This document shows positions 1 to 10,956 of a stretch of DNA of 64,000 nt, piece after piece. A program made the translations under genes and the position numbers. The stretch is taken from NCBI RefSeq assembly GCF_964340395.1, contig NC_135560.1, positions 2,415,501 to 2,479,500 of the forward strand, read 5' to 3'. Below the pieces are notes generated by a model that saw only the letters and a program-made list of their open reading frames with translations, was not told where the DNA came from and did no database searches. Source of the stretch: Glandiceps talaboti (taxonomy: Eukaryota > Hemichordata > Enteropneusta > Spengelidae). Positions within the stretch are counted from its first letter, which is position 1. Each line of letters opens with the position of its first letter.

Positions 1-1381
1 TTGGTATACTCTACATATACAATGAGTTCTGACTTACTTTAGGTGGTATACTCCACATATACAATGAGTTCTGACTTACTTTAGTTGGTATACTCTACAT
101 ATACAACGAGTTCTGACTTACTTTAGTTGGTATACTCCACATATACAAAGAGTTCTGACTTACTTTAGTTGGTATACTCTACATATACAATGAGTTCTGA
201 CTTACTTTAGTTGGTATACTCTACATATACAACGAGTTCTGACTTACTTTAGTTGGTATACTCCACATATACAATGAGTTCTGACTTACTTTAGTTGGTA
301 TACTCTACATATACAACGAGTTCTGACTTACTTTAGTTGGTATACTCTACATATACAATGAGTTCTGACTTACTTTAGTTGGTATACTCTACATATACAA
401 TGAGTTCTGACTTACTTTAGTTGGTATACTCCACATATACAATGAGTTCTGACTTACTTTAGTTGGTATACTCTACATATACAATGAGTTCTGACTTACT
501 TTAGGTGGTATACTCCACATATACAATGAGTTCTGACTTACTTTAGTTGGTATACTCTACATATACAACGAGTTCTGACTTACTTTAGTTGGTATACTCC
601 ACATATACAAAGAGTTCTGACTTACTTTAGTTGGTATACTCTACATATACAATGAGTTCTGACTTACTTTAGTTGGTATACTCTACATATACAACGAGTT
701 CTGACTTACTTTAGTTGGTATACTCCACATATACAATGAGTTCTGACTTACTTTAGTTGGTATACTCTACATATACAACGAGTTCTGACTTACTTTAGTT
801 GGTATACTCTACATATACAATGAGTTCTGACTTACTTTAGTTGGTATACTCTACATATACAATGAGTTCTGACTTACTTTAGTTGGTATACTCCACATAT
901 ACAATGAGTTCTGACTTACTTTAGTTGGTATACTCTACATATACAATGAGTTCTGACTTACTTTAGTTGGTATACTCCACATATACAATGAGTTCTGACT
1001 TACTTTAGTTGGTATACTCTACATATACAACGAGTTCTGACTTACTTTAGTTGGTATACTCCACATATACAATGAGTTCTGACTTACTTTAGTTGGTATA
1101 CTCTACATATACAATGAGTTCTGGCTTACTTTAGTTGGTATACTCTACATATACAATGAGGTCTGACTTACTTTAGTTGGTATACTCTACATATACAATG
1201 AGTTCTGACTTACTTTAGTTGGTATACTCCACATATACAATGAGTTCTGACTTACTTTAGTTGGTATACTCCACATATACAATGAGTTCTGACTTACTTT
1301 AGTTGGTATACTCTACATATACAATGAGTTCTGACTTACTTTAGTTGGTATACTCTACATATACAACGAGTTCTGACTTAC
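1..1381. repeat. 42-bp minisatellite array, about 33 units
   Basis: A head-to-tail array of a 42-bp unit starts at the window edge and ends at 1381. Units differ at a few positions (ctctac or ctccac; aatgag, aacgag or aaagag; ttgg or gtgg). On the minus strand every unit contains AAAGTAAGTCAG, a consensus 5' splice site. The array abuts the 3' end of the minus-strand exon 1459..1382, so it is intronic and begins at that exon's donor. Units 1 to 11 match units 12 to 22 in the same variant order, giving a 462-bp higher-order repeat. No coding role is likely, because the unit contains stop codons in the host reading frame. Confidence 0.95.
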
Positions 1382-1459
1382 TTTATATGATGTACTTGTG
1401 GATACTATGACTGGAACAGCAATTCTTTGGCTAGTCAGTTTCTCCACACCATTCCTACA
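1382..1459 (-). CDS. Exon of unknown repeat-rich gene (last exon visible)
   Basis: On the minus strand a pyrimidine-containing acceptor (tcattactttgcag) precedes 78 bp that are open in phase 0 and end TATAAA before a perfect GTAAGT donor. It encodes 26 residues starting CRNGVEKLTSQRIAV. Phase 0 on both sides matches the upstream exon 2019..1588, which also ends in phase 0. The following intron is the 42-bp array, so any further exons lie left of the window. No domain is recognised. This is a prediction from splice signals and phase only; RNA evidence is not available here. Confidence 0.5.
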
Positions 1460-1587
1460 CTGCAAAGTAATGACCATCATTTCTTATGGCATGTGCATCA
1501 GATATAGTTTTGTAAGTCATCATTTGCTTTAGTCAGCATTCCAACTCCGTCAATGATTACATAATACATTAAATACAAGTCACATAC

Positions 1588-2019
1588 CAGTTTTTGATGA
1601 GAGTCCTTCTCTGTCTTGCCAGCCTGGAACTTGTTAACTTTACTAACGTTCTGTTTTTGTTGAGAGTTCTTCTCTGTCTTGCCAGCCTGGAACTTGTTAA
1701 CTTTGCTAACTTTCTGTTTTTGTTGAGAGTTCTTCTCTGTCTTGCCAGCCTGGAACTTGTTAACTTTGCTAACTTTCTGTTTTTGTTGAGAGTTCTTCTC
1801 TGTCTTGCCAGCCTGGAACTTGTTAACTTTACTAACTTTCTGTTTTTGTTGAGAGTTCTTCTCTGTCTTGCCAGCCTGGAACTTGTTAACTTTACTAACT
1901 TTCTGTTTTTGTTGAGAGTTCTTCTCTGTCTTGCCAGCCTGGAACTTGTTAACTTTGCTAACTTTCTGTCGTAGACTATTTTCCCAACCACCAAAGCCTC
2001 TTGTACATTTCATATCAAT
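1588..2019 (-). CDS. Exon of unknown gene with six 21-residue repeats
   Basis: A good acceptor (aatttattttttaag on the minus strand) precedes a 432-bp exon, a multiple of three, ending CTG before GTATGT. The reading begins IDMKCTRGFGGWENSL and then holds six near-identical 21-residue units (core KVSKVNKFQAGKTEKNSQ), encoded by a 63-bp tandem repeat. The repeat is highly basic and Gln/Lys rich. It joins in phase to the preceding exon 5554..3339, which ends in phase 0. Open frames in other directions here are shadows of the repeat. Function unknown; the composition suggests a disordered, nucleic-acid-binding or nuclear segment, which is inference. Confidence 0.6.
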
Positions 2020-2129
2020 CTTAAAAAATAAATTGATTTGAGAAATCTGTCATTATTTTGTCCCCAAAGCAAGTTGGCATCATAAACTAGATATACATGT
2101 TGTTTTCTTACATGCAACATAATGTAAAA

Positions 2130-3203
2130 TATAACACCACTGACATTGTAGCACAACTGTATTTGGCTGTTGCTATGAGCATGGTCTTGTTGCTAGGCAC
2201 ATTTGCTTACATACTTTGGAATCTTTCTTCGCTTGGCTACCCATGCCTGTGGTTATCTTTGAAATATACACCACCATTTGGTTGTTGCTATCAGCATGGT
2301 CTTGTTGTCAGGTATATTTGCATATTTTTGAATATTCATTTGCTGGCTATAATTCTTTATTTTTAGGATATACGTTATCATTTGGCTGTTGCTATGGGCG
2401 TTGTCTTGTTGCTAGGCATATCTATATACATTTTTAAAATTCTTTATTCACTTACCTGCCCATCCCCATTCTTATCTTTGTAGTATGCATCATCATTTCC
2501 CTGTTGCTAAGGGTGTGACCATGGTTGCTGGGACCAGTTTCGTCAATATGTTTTGAACAATAACTTCAGAATAACACCTCCAGAAACAATTCCCACCAAG
2601 TTTCAACTCCCTTTATCATGTAGTTTTCAAGATTTTGACCAAAATTGAGATTTTTACACCTATTTGCATATCGCCGATGGGATGATCATGTTGTGACTAC
2701 ATCTTCATGTACACATCTTTAAGGCATCCCAACCTGCCCAGTAATTTTGGAATGATAGATTATTAACCCAACAGACACATTGTCATGCCTAATTTGCATA
2801 TCACTGATGGGATCATCATGTCATGAACAATTCTTAAACTAAACATCCCTAAGGGTGCTCCCACCAAATTTCAGTCCAATCTGCTCAGTAATTTTGGAAT
2901 TACAGACTTTTGACCAAAAAGACATATTTTTAGACCTAATTTGCAAATCACAGATGGAATCACCACATTATGAACAATTCTTACTCTACACACCCCCAAG
3001 AAGTTCCCACTAAATTTCAGGCCAATCTACATAGTACCTTTGAAGTTTAAGATTTTTGACCAAAAATCAAATTTTTTGACTCAAAACACAATCTCCAATG
3101 CGATCATTTTCATTTAAACAATTTTCCATCTACACACCAAAAGTAATGTCGCTACCAAACACCAAGGAAATTGGTCTCTCAGTTTTTGACTTTAAGTCGT
3201 TCA

Positions 3204-3253
<50 letters not shown>

Positions 3254-3292
3254 TCCCTATAGCACTACTGAACCTTAGTTCAGTTGTGCTAA
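2130..3292. mobile_element. Pearl/HINE-like element, tandem core plus CA tract and terminal hairpin
   Basis: Lies in the intron between the exons 5554..3339 and 2019..1588. Two related sets of degenerate tandem units of roughly 120 to 190 bp are visible: one with motif gttgctatgggcgt, the other with motifs like aatttgcatatcactgatgg and gaccaaaa. They are followed by a (CA)n tract at 3209..3249 and a 32-nt imperfect palindrome at 3260..3291. Tandem core, microsatellite and terminal hairpin is the layout described for pearl elements of bivalves and Helentron-associated elements. The assignment is by architecture only; no Rep/helicase is present, so the copy is non-autonomous. The left boundary is approximate. 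Confidence 0.5.
3209..3249. repeat. (CA)n microsatellite
   Basis: An uninterrupted run of about 20 CA dinucleotides at the right end of the pearl-like element. It is the source of an artefactual VCVCVC tail if the minus-strand frame is read past the exon donor at 3338. Confidence 0.95.
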
Positions 3293-3338
3293 ACAAATTT
3301 AAAGTAAAGAAGTACATTTTGTATTTGTATAAACTAAC

Positions 3339-3582
3339 CTGTCCTTTGTCTTCTTCGTCACTAATTCTTATTTTCTTTATAGGAGTCTCCAAGTTTTCAA
3401 TCTGTCTTTTTCGGTTTACCTTGGTAGCAGTCACAATGGAAACAACTGCCCTTGTAAATGTGCACATAGTATTTTCTTTACAGACAGACTTGGGTTGAGT
3501 TCTGTCATCAGTCAGATATGTCATCTCTACACACTGCTTTCCTTGTCTTGCCTTGTAGATTTCATTTTGTAAATGTGACTGC

Positions 3583-3645
<63 letters not shown>

Positions 3646-5554
3646 GATCTGACTCTTTCAGCATCAGCAGTGTCTCCCTTTTTCACCATTTCTGTTTTTC
3701 CATCTTTGTTATCCTTGTGTGGTTCACTTATAAAACTTGTTAAACCAATGCGATCATCAAGAAAGTGTGCCATTGTGGATTCACCTCCTTTTTGATCCTC
3801 TTTATCTTGGTTGCTGTATCCGTAGTGGTCACTGTCATTATAAGATCCATCAACATTTTGTTCATTATCGCTATCTTCTTTACTCATCCTGTCTTCATTT
3901 CCAACCATATCTATCTCACAAGATTCTGTGTAGACAACTTTGCAGCTATCACCAGCAATGTGGCTGGAATTGTCAACGTCAGAGTCTGTGCTCTTGTTAT
4001 CATATAAAGGATGTGCAGTGGTCTTGTTCAAGTTGTTGTCAGTTTCAGTAACTGTTGCATACTTGGCGTAGTTGTGATCCATTGTTAGACATGCAGGACT
4101 GTTACTGTTATGGACTTCATGGTCAGCAACAGAAGTAGGGACAGTGACTTTCTTGACCAAAGTCTTGGTGTTAGTGTCTGTGCTGGTCAAAGTCTTGGTG
4201 TTAGTGTCTGTGCTGGCCAAAGTCTTGGTGTTAGTGTCTGTGCTGGCCAAAGTCTTGGTGTTAGTGTCTGTGCTGGCCAAAGTCTTGGTGTTAGTGTCAG
4301 TATTGTCAGTAATATTAATGTTCTGAGGAACACATTGCAGACAACTACAATAGATATCATCACAACTTGTCACATTATGCTCACTCTCATCAACCATTAT
4401 GTTGACATCACCATCTGAATACTCTGTTAGTTCATCCAAGCCATTGGATTCTGATGTTGAACTACTACAATTACTTTTACTGACCAGTTGCTTCAAACGA
4501 TGAAGCTTTCTTTCAAAGACACCATACTCAGTCTCTTCAAATTCACTTTCACTCAACATTTTCTCAAAACATAGCAAATCATTCTCACTGTCAACAGCAG
4601 GTTGATAATGCTGAGGTGATCTGAACATGACACCACACACTACCTCGTCAGACGCTTTGTCAGTACCAAGTCTTGGTGACTTCTTTTTCTTCTTCTTTAC
4701 TGTTATTGCTTTGGTACTCCTATCTTCACTTTGTTCTTTCTTACACCATATCTTCTTGGGAATGGCATTCTTTCTATGCACACTGCAAATCTGTTTTGCT
4801 CTATCCTGTATCCGGTCAATTGGTGTGTTTGTCTTTCCTTTACTCTGTCTCCTGTCTACTGTCTGACCTTTACTCTGTCTCCTGTCTACTGTCTGACCTT
4901 TACTCTGTCTCCTGTCTACCGTCTTTCCTTTACTCTGTCTCCTGTCTACTGTCTTTCCTTCACTTTGTCTCCTGTCTACTGTCTGACCTTTACTCTGTCT
5001 CCTGTCTACTGTCTGACCTTTACTCTGTCTCCTGTCTACTGTCTGACCTTTACTCTGTCTCCTGTCTACTGTCTGACCTTTACTCTGTCTCCTGTCTACT
5101 GTCTGACCTTTACTCTGTCTCCTGTCTACCTTCTTTCCTTTACTCTGTCTCCTGTCTACTGTCTGACCTTTACTCTGTCTTCTGTCAATTGGTGTATATC
5201 CACAACTGTTGTTCTTCACACGTTTCAGAATGATACGGCGTATGAATTCACTTCTGACATCAACATCTGCACTCCTATATACAGGTAAGGATGACAATCT
5301 GTTAGTCTTCTTTATGGCTCTTCTGTACTTGGTAAATGGTGTGCTCTGTTGTCCTTTCACAACTCTGACTACTTTGGTTCCTTTCATCATGTTCTGTCTT
5401 GGCCAGAGTTTTGTCTCTTGGTATGCTGACTGTGAATCCTTTGTGGCCTTCATTAACTGCCTCCAAGTTTGGAATTTACTGACTTCTTCTCTGTTGATAT
5501 CACAATGTTCCTCAGATGGACATTCTTTTTGTGTACTAGAAGACAGGTTACATG
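3339..5554 (-). CDS. Large exon of unknown acidic, tandem-repeat protein
   Basis: A 2216-bp minus-strand exon, open for 738 full codons. The acceptor is ttttccttacag at 5555 and the donor AG/GTTAGT at 3338. It starts in phase 1 after the exon 7453..7384 and ends in phase 0. Order: a short non-repetitive N-part (FQTWRQLMKATKDSQSAY) and a basic stretch; twelve 10-residue repeats (core DRRQSKGQTV, 30-bp unit); a KKKKKK tract; an acidic Ser/Glu-rich middle; five 10-residue repeats (core DTNTKTLAST); about 22 consecutive Asp from a (GAT)n tract; then a basic NLS-like end (VNRKRQIENLETPIKKIRI). No enzyme domain is visible. All repeats are multiples of three, so the frame is kept. I infer a disordered nuclear protein; I do not recognise the family. 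Confidence 0.72.
3581..3646. repeat. (ATC)n trinucleotide tract coding poly-Asp
   Basis: About 22 consecutive ATC triplets, read GAT on the minus strand, encode a polyaspartate run inside the large exon. Such pure codon tracts are prone to length change. Confidence 0.95.
4155..4310. repeat. 30-bp coding tandem repeat, five copies
   Basis: Five near-identical 30-bp units inside the minus-strand exon encode the 10-residue unit DTNTKTLAST. Copies differ by single substitutions only, which suggests recent expansion. Confidence 0.95.
4827..5190. repeat. 30-bp coding tandem repeat, twelve copies
   Basis: Twelve copies of a 30-bp unit encode the Arg/Lys/Gln-rich decapeptide DRRQSKGQTV, with variants GKT, GKK and SEGKT. 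The frame is unbroken through all copies. The plus-strand open frames over this region (LYSVSCLLSD-type) are shadows. Confidence 0.95.
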
Positions 5555-5735
5555 CTGTAAGGAAAAATAGTTTGTTTACAGAGAATCATAATGTGTATGG
5601 ATTAACTTGCAAGGGAGTGTACCAATGTAACATCTGTAAAACAATTTCACTTGATAGGTTTCTTTTTCTGTCTTCTCAACTCACAAAATACAATGTTGAC
5701 AAAACTTTACCCATCACTACTAAGAGTTTATATTA

Positions 5736-6256
5736 AAAACACTAAATTCCATCACAACTAGTAAGTGAAAAATTTCCACATTTAAAACACTAAATTCCAT
5801 CACAACTAGTAAGTGAAAAATTTCCACATTTAAAACACTAAACTCTATCACAACCAGTAAGTGAAAAATGTCCACATTTAAAACACTAAATTCTATCACA
5901 ACTAGTAAGTGAAAAGTTTCCACATTTAAAACACTAAATTCCATCACAACCAGTAAGTGAAAAATGTCCACATTTAAAACACTAAATTCTATCACAACTA
6001 GTATTAAAGTGAAAAGTTTCTACATTTAAAACACTAAACTCTATCACAACTAGTAAGTGAAAAATTTCCACATTTAAAACACTAAATTCCATCACAACTA
6101 GTATTAAAGTGAAAAGTTTCTACATTTAAAACACTAAACTCTATCACAACTAGTAAGTGAAAGATTTCCACATTTAAAACACTAAATTCCATCACAACTA
6201 GTATTAAAGTGAAAAGTTTCTACATTTAAAACAATAAAACCTATCACAACTAGTAA
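5736..6256. repeat. 48-bp minisatellite, about eleven copies
   Basis: Tandem units of 48 bp (some 53 bp with an extra attaa) contain aaaacactaaattccatcac and actagtaagtgaaa. A further diverged unit at 7027..7087 lies beyond the inserted element 6321..7030, suggesting that element landed in or beside the array. The array sits in the intron between the exons 7453..7384 and 5554..3339. Confidence 0.9.
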
Positions 6257-6320
6257 GTGAGCTTGTCTTCCAACAGTGAATAAGTTGCAATAATAAACAA
6301 ATGATGTAGAATATACAATA

Positions 6321-7030
6321 CAAGTCATTGAGAATGACATAGTCCCCGCTATAATTGGGTTTTAAGGAATTATCACTACTCTGATCACGCAACAACATTT
6401 GTGAACCTAAAACAAACAGACTTAGATATGTTGTGTGTGCTTGTTGGACATGGAATATGCCTCCAACAATAAAGGATTGGTTGGGTATGGGGGATCATAT
6501 CACAATGAAAATGGAGTCTGAGTTATGGCTTTGGACATGGAAAATTCACAAACAAAATGGCTGCCAGGCAGCCATATTGGATCGTATCACGACGACAATG
6601 GATATGCAGATGTATGTCATAGAACACTGTCCTAATACCAACTTTGAATGAGATCTGTTCAAGCATGTCTGAGTTATGGCTTTGGACATGGAAAATTCAC
6701 AAACAAAATGGCTGCCAGGCAGCCATATTGGATCGTATCACGACGAAAATGGATATGCACATGCATGTCATAGAACACTGTCCAAATACCAACTTTGAAT
6801 GAGATCTGTTTAAGAATGTCTGAGTTATGGCTTTGGACATGGAAAATTCACAAACAAAATGGCTGCCAGGCAGCCATATTGGATCGTATCACGGAAATTG
6901 GGGAAAATTGGTTACCTTTGTGCCATGTCTGGTTGAGATTGGTTGGTGCACACCAGAGATATGAGGGTGATAGACAGGTGGACAGAACCCAATTTAATAG
7001 CCTCCTCTAGGCAGTGTCCATTGGGGCCTA
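6321..7030. mobile_element. Non-autonomous tandem-core element, copy 1 (TAGTCCCCGC family)
   Basis: Begins with caagtcattgagaatgac, which folds as a small hairpin (GTCATT/AATGAC), then TAGTCCCCGC at 6340. It continues with three tandem units of about 170 to 190 bp (gagttatggctttggacatgg ... ggctgccaggcagccatattgg) and ends near ggggccta. The first 250 bp match copy 2 at 16375..17277 almost exactly. The right end of this copy differs from copy 2 and looks degenerate. Short open frames are translations of the repeat, not genes. The layout fits pearl/HINE elements. Confidence 0.6.
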
Positions 7031-7383
7031 AAAACACTACACCCTATCACAACTTGTCTGTGAAAAGTTTCAACATTTAAAACTCTAACCAGTGTGACCT
7101 CTAAGCCAATTTGACGTGCTAATGACCTGCACAATTTCAAGTGACGCACCAAAATTTGGTGTGACCTATCTCTTACTATGTGGTGACTCACAAGAAATGC
7201 CAGTTTTTATCATTTTGACTCAAAACAACAAAAACTTGGCTATCATTAGAGGGCATACTGACACATCAACACACTTGCCTGTGAAACAAACATTCAGGCA
7301 TGTGACAAGTTTCAGCAGGTACATTCTCTATTGATGTATAACATAATTATACAACTCAATGTAAAACGAAACTGTACACTAAC

Positions 7384-7453
7384 CTGCAGGTGGTGATGTA
7401 CACACTTTTGGATAATAACGTCGTAGAAGTGTTGATGGTATTTTAGTCTTGTA
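7384..7453 (-). CDS. Small exon of the unknown repeat-rich gene
   Basis: A minus-strand acceptor (atttttgtcctgtag) and donor GCAG/GTTAGT bound a 70-bp open segment encoding YKTKIPSTLLRRYYPKVC. It ends in phase 1, which is what the next exon (5554..3339, beginning with two bases of a split codon) requires. That phase agreement is the main support. Confidence 0.5.
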
Positions 7454-7940
7454 CTACAGGACAAAAATAAAGATTATTTCATGTAGGTGATCAATGTATC
7501 TTAATAGAGTAACAAATATTAAGATTATTTCATGGTATATATCCTTGAAGTGAGTGAAATACTGCAATAAATGGGGATAAACATCAAGTGCTAACTGCAA
7601 CAAAAACACCCATTTTTTAAATACACAACTGGAAATACCATCACAGTCAAATATGGCACTAATTGACAAAGCTGACAAAATATGTTACAGAGAAATGGTG
7701 CAACTTAAGACACTGTTTTTATCTAATACATAGATATAATACATAGTCCTCATTAACTATATTGCAAATTACATGAACTACGATGTTGCTGATACACTCA
7801 GCGATACATATTAATATCAAATTAATGTAAATGTCAGATTTCAAACTTTTTCAATCAACTATTTATTTCATTTTCTATGCTATCAAATACACTCAACATA
7901 CAAACTTTGGAGGGAATATGGCAAATTTCCCCTGTGTAAA

Positions 7941-8485
7941 CAGCTCCTTATGTCCTGTACTACCATCCATGTTTAAAGTTACCAGGTACCTACGTCCTGT
8001 ACTACCATCCATGTTTACACTTACCAGCTACCTATGTCCTGTACTACCATCCATGTTTACACTTACCAGCTCCCTATGTCCTGTACTACCATCCATGTTT
8101 ACACTTATCAGCTACCTATGTCCTGTACTACCATCCATGTTTACACTTACCAGCTCCCTATGTCCTGTACTACCATCCATGTTTACACTTACCAGCTCCC
8201 TATGTCCTGTACTACCATCCATGTTTACACTTACCAGCTCCCTATGTCCTGTACTACCATCCATGTTTACACTTACCAGCTCCCTATGTCTTGTACTACC
8301 ATCCATGTTTACACTTACCAGCTCCTTATGTCTTGTACTACCATCCATGTTTACACTTACCAGCTCCCTATGTCCTGTACTACCATCCATGTTTACACTT
8401 ACCAGCTCCTTATGTCTTGTACTACCATCCATGTTTACACTTACCAGCTCCCTATGTCCTGTACTACCATCCATGTTTACACTTT
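7941..8485 (-). repeat. 42-bp minisatellite with splice donors, possibly partly exonic
   Basis: Twelve to thirteen 42-bp units. On the minus strand each reads GTAAGTGTAAACATGGATGG ... GGGAGCTG, so nearly every unit junction is CTG/GTAAGT, a strong 5' splice site. The frame MDGSTGHRELVSVN stays open through the units at 8474..8112 and is closed by an in-frame TAG in the unit at about 8112. A possible acceptor lies at 8482. Splicing from any unit before the TAG would join in phase 0 to the exon 7453..7384. Whether any unit is coding, or all are intronic, cannot be decided here. Confidence 0.85.
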
Positions 8486-8799
8486 AAAATGTCCAATTTT
8501 AATCGCTGAGTTCTTCACTGCAGTTCTGATACAATTTCATTTGACTAGTGTCTGTAAAAACAATAACACAAATGGTATTATTTCAAATTTCATTCATTGT
8601 GGCCATTGTAATATTAAAACAATTGTTTCTGAAATATAAAAGTCACACAGAATGAAATGTGAATGATAGTAATACAAAATACTTTATTATCAAATGTAAT
8701 TTTGTACAATGATAGCTGTGGTGGTTCTGCAAAAATCAGGTTAAAAATAGTGCCAATGGCACTGTAGCACAACTGTACAGTTTTACAAATGTTTATCCA

Positions 8800-9620
8800 C
8801 ATGGTGAGCCATGCTAGGTATAGGCATTCATTGCTGAATGACTACCCAGTTGCCAATCCATCCCTGTTGTTATTGCAATATATGTGATCATTTGGCAGTT
8901 GCTATGGGCATGGTCATGTTGCTAGACATATTTGCACACATAATAATAATAATAATAATATTCATTTATTATATAGCGCATTACATAATTGCATAAAAAT
9001 CTCAATGCGCTTCACATGATAAAAATACACATTATATGATTGGAGAATAAAAATAAACTATAAAAACGTTTAATAAAACTGACACATTGTGTCAACCATG
9101 AATAAAATACTTTCATTGAGCCACGCTGGAGAAATATGCTTTTCGAAAGAGGTGTTTTTTAACTTGTGCTTTGAAAGAAGACAGAGAAGGTGCATTGCGA
9201 ATAGACGAATCCAGAGAGTTCCACAGCCTGGGAGCAGCGACTGAAAAAGCGCGTTTGCCATAATGCTCCAGGACATAGCGCGGTTCGAAAAGTTTCGTCG
9301 TGACTGCAGAAAGTGTTAATCTTTCTGGCCTGGCGACAGTGAGAAGATCCGATATATAAGTTGGTGCTTGCCCTTGAAGGCATTTGTATGTGATCAATAA
9401 AACAATAATTTCTTAACACTCCTATGGCCTAAATATGTGCAACTGTAGTTTTCAAAAATGTTCACCCACATGCTGATCCATGCTAGGTATAGGTGTTCAT
9501 TTGCTGAATGATATCCAGTTGGCTATCCAACCCTGTTGTTATCTTTGCCATATGAGTGATCATTTGGTTGTTGAATGGGCGTGGTCATGTTACTAGACAT
9601 ATTTGCATACATTTTTTTAA
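8800..9620. repeat. Degenerate tandem-core repeat split by a LINE
   Basis: Two related units of about 150 bp (ccatgctaggtataggc ... atgggcatggtcatgttgctag) at roughly 8800..8940 and 9440..9620 flank the LINE fragment 8941..9413. The motif ttgctatgggcgtgg also occurs in the tandem core at 2130..2530, so this is the same repeat family. Confidence 0.7.
8941..9413 (-). mobile_element. 3' end of a non-LTR retrotransposon (LINE)
   Basis: On the minus strand 9397..9113 encodes the typical C-terminal tail of CR1/L2-type ORF2 proteins (YKCLQGQAPTYISDLL ... FSVAAPRLWNSLDSSIR ... FKAQVKKHLF), then a stop at 9113, a 3' UTR and a (ATT)n tail at 8941..8960. The end GCGCTATATAA just before the tail is shared with the SINE at 54423..54785. 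The copy is heavily 5'-truncated and lacks the reverse transcriptase. It is inserted within the flanking tandem-core repeat. Confidence 0.8.
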
Positions 9621-9907
9621 TGTTTGTTCATTTGTCTAAGAATCCCCAGTGTTCTGCCCAGGCTGCAACCTTGCGACATTGGCCCCTAAAATTACAAATG
9701 ACACAATAATTTCCCCCACCTCAGGTCGTTGGGTACATTCATTTTACGGCAGACATACATAACATTGAAATTACCTAACACAGGGCCCCCATTTACTATA
9801 CAAAGTCATTATATAATAACCTAATTATCTTAGTAGAATCAATTTTATTGGCTAATTTCACACTTGACCAATCATAGTCATCGCTTGTATATTGAAATGA
9901 CATAAAA

Positions 9908-10956
9908 ATGACTATGGTGTCGCGAGTTGACTCAAAACAAAAGCATGGTAAAGGGAAGATGATACTTAGTTTTTTGGGGGGTCAACGGCTCAAAAAAGAA
10001 TCAAATCAGGTGATGAAACTAATACAGAAGGTACAAGAACCTCAAGACATGTTTGAACCAACTCCATCCACATCGGGAGTGCAAGAACCACAATCTAGAG
10101 ACAAGTGTATTAGAAGGAACCACTACATGATGACCAGGCGTTGTCTAAAACCAAAGCTTCCAAGACATTAAAGTATGTAATGTATATTTCAAGATAGGTG
10201 GCTATGTGACTATAAATGGCTCAAGTTTGATGCGGAAAAACTCAATGACCTGTAAACCGTGTATTAAACATAATAAGCAAAATTCAATGACCGGAATGAA
10301 CACTTAACTTTCGAACAAGCACTCTTACTTGTCATGTCAACTGTGGTGATCATAGAGCTGCAGTGACAGCTGATTCAGTGGTCTCTAATTTACAGAAAGT
10401 GGTAAAAAATGTTTATTCTGAAAAGGAAAGTAGCATTTTAGTTGCTCTAAAAGTTTTATTCTGGTTAGCAAAAGAGGATATTGTGTTTTCCAAATGTGAA
10501 AGCCTACTTAACCTACTTGAACAGCTTAATTGTCCCCATGTGCCAGGATTAAAAGCGGGGAAGTGTTACATACACTTCTGATAAAACAGCCCGTTATTCG
10601 CAAATACTGATATTGGAATCAAGGAAAAGTTGGTTGTATACGGTAGAATTCTGGACCCAGACTTATACAAACCATCAACACGTTTTCTATGTAATTTAGA
10701 AGCCCACAGTGCAACTGGGAGAGCTATTCATGAAGAATTATCAAGTGTAATGAAATTTAAGCAACTTCCACCTGCCAAGGTTATGGGTCTGGGAACTGAT
10801 GGAGCCAAGGTAATGACGGGTAAAGGAGAAGGTGTAACTGGTTACATGTTAAGAGAAAACCCAATGATGTTGAACTACCACTGTATTGCTCACCATTTGG
10901 CATTGGTTGAAAATGTTTCATTTTGGTTAATTACGACCGGTACTATTTGTGAGTGA
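9908..10956 (+). pseudogene. hAT-like transposase relic (ZNF862/KIAA1586-type)
   Basis: Three pieces fit one family in order. 9908..10171 encodes an N-terminus with KHGKGKMILSFLGGQ. About 10230..10350 gives a BED/TTF-like zinc finger in shifting frames (MTCKPCIKH, then STLTCHVNCGDH). 10363..10956 gives part of the RNase-H-like transposase fold (LEAHSATGRAIHEELSSVMK ... MGLGTDGAKVMTGKGEGV ... NYHCIAHHLALVE). The DGA-VMTGK-GV and HC-AHHLAL blocks are characteristic of this family. Stops and frame changes separate the parts and the C-terminal dimerisation region is absent, so it is a broken copy rather than a host gene. Confidence 0.65.

Noticed and set aside
1-1381. Possible CRISPR array or satellite DNA
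   Set aside because: The whole 42-bp unit is conserved with no unique spacers, and the window is eukaryotic; it is a minisatellite.
1498-2013. Plus-strand and second minus-strand open frames over the 63-bp repeat
   Set aside because: They are frame shadows of the in-phase exon 2019..1588; only that frame joins neighbouring splice sites in phase.
4673-5288. Plus-strand frames of about 185 codons (LYSVSCLLSD type)
   Set aside because: Translations of the complement of the 30-bp coding repeat; a 30-bp period keeps other frames open by chance.
7831-8639. Plus-strand 200-codon frames over the 42-bp array
   Set aside because: 42 is a multiple of three, so a stop-free unit stays open in several frames. 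No splice or start context on this strand.
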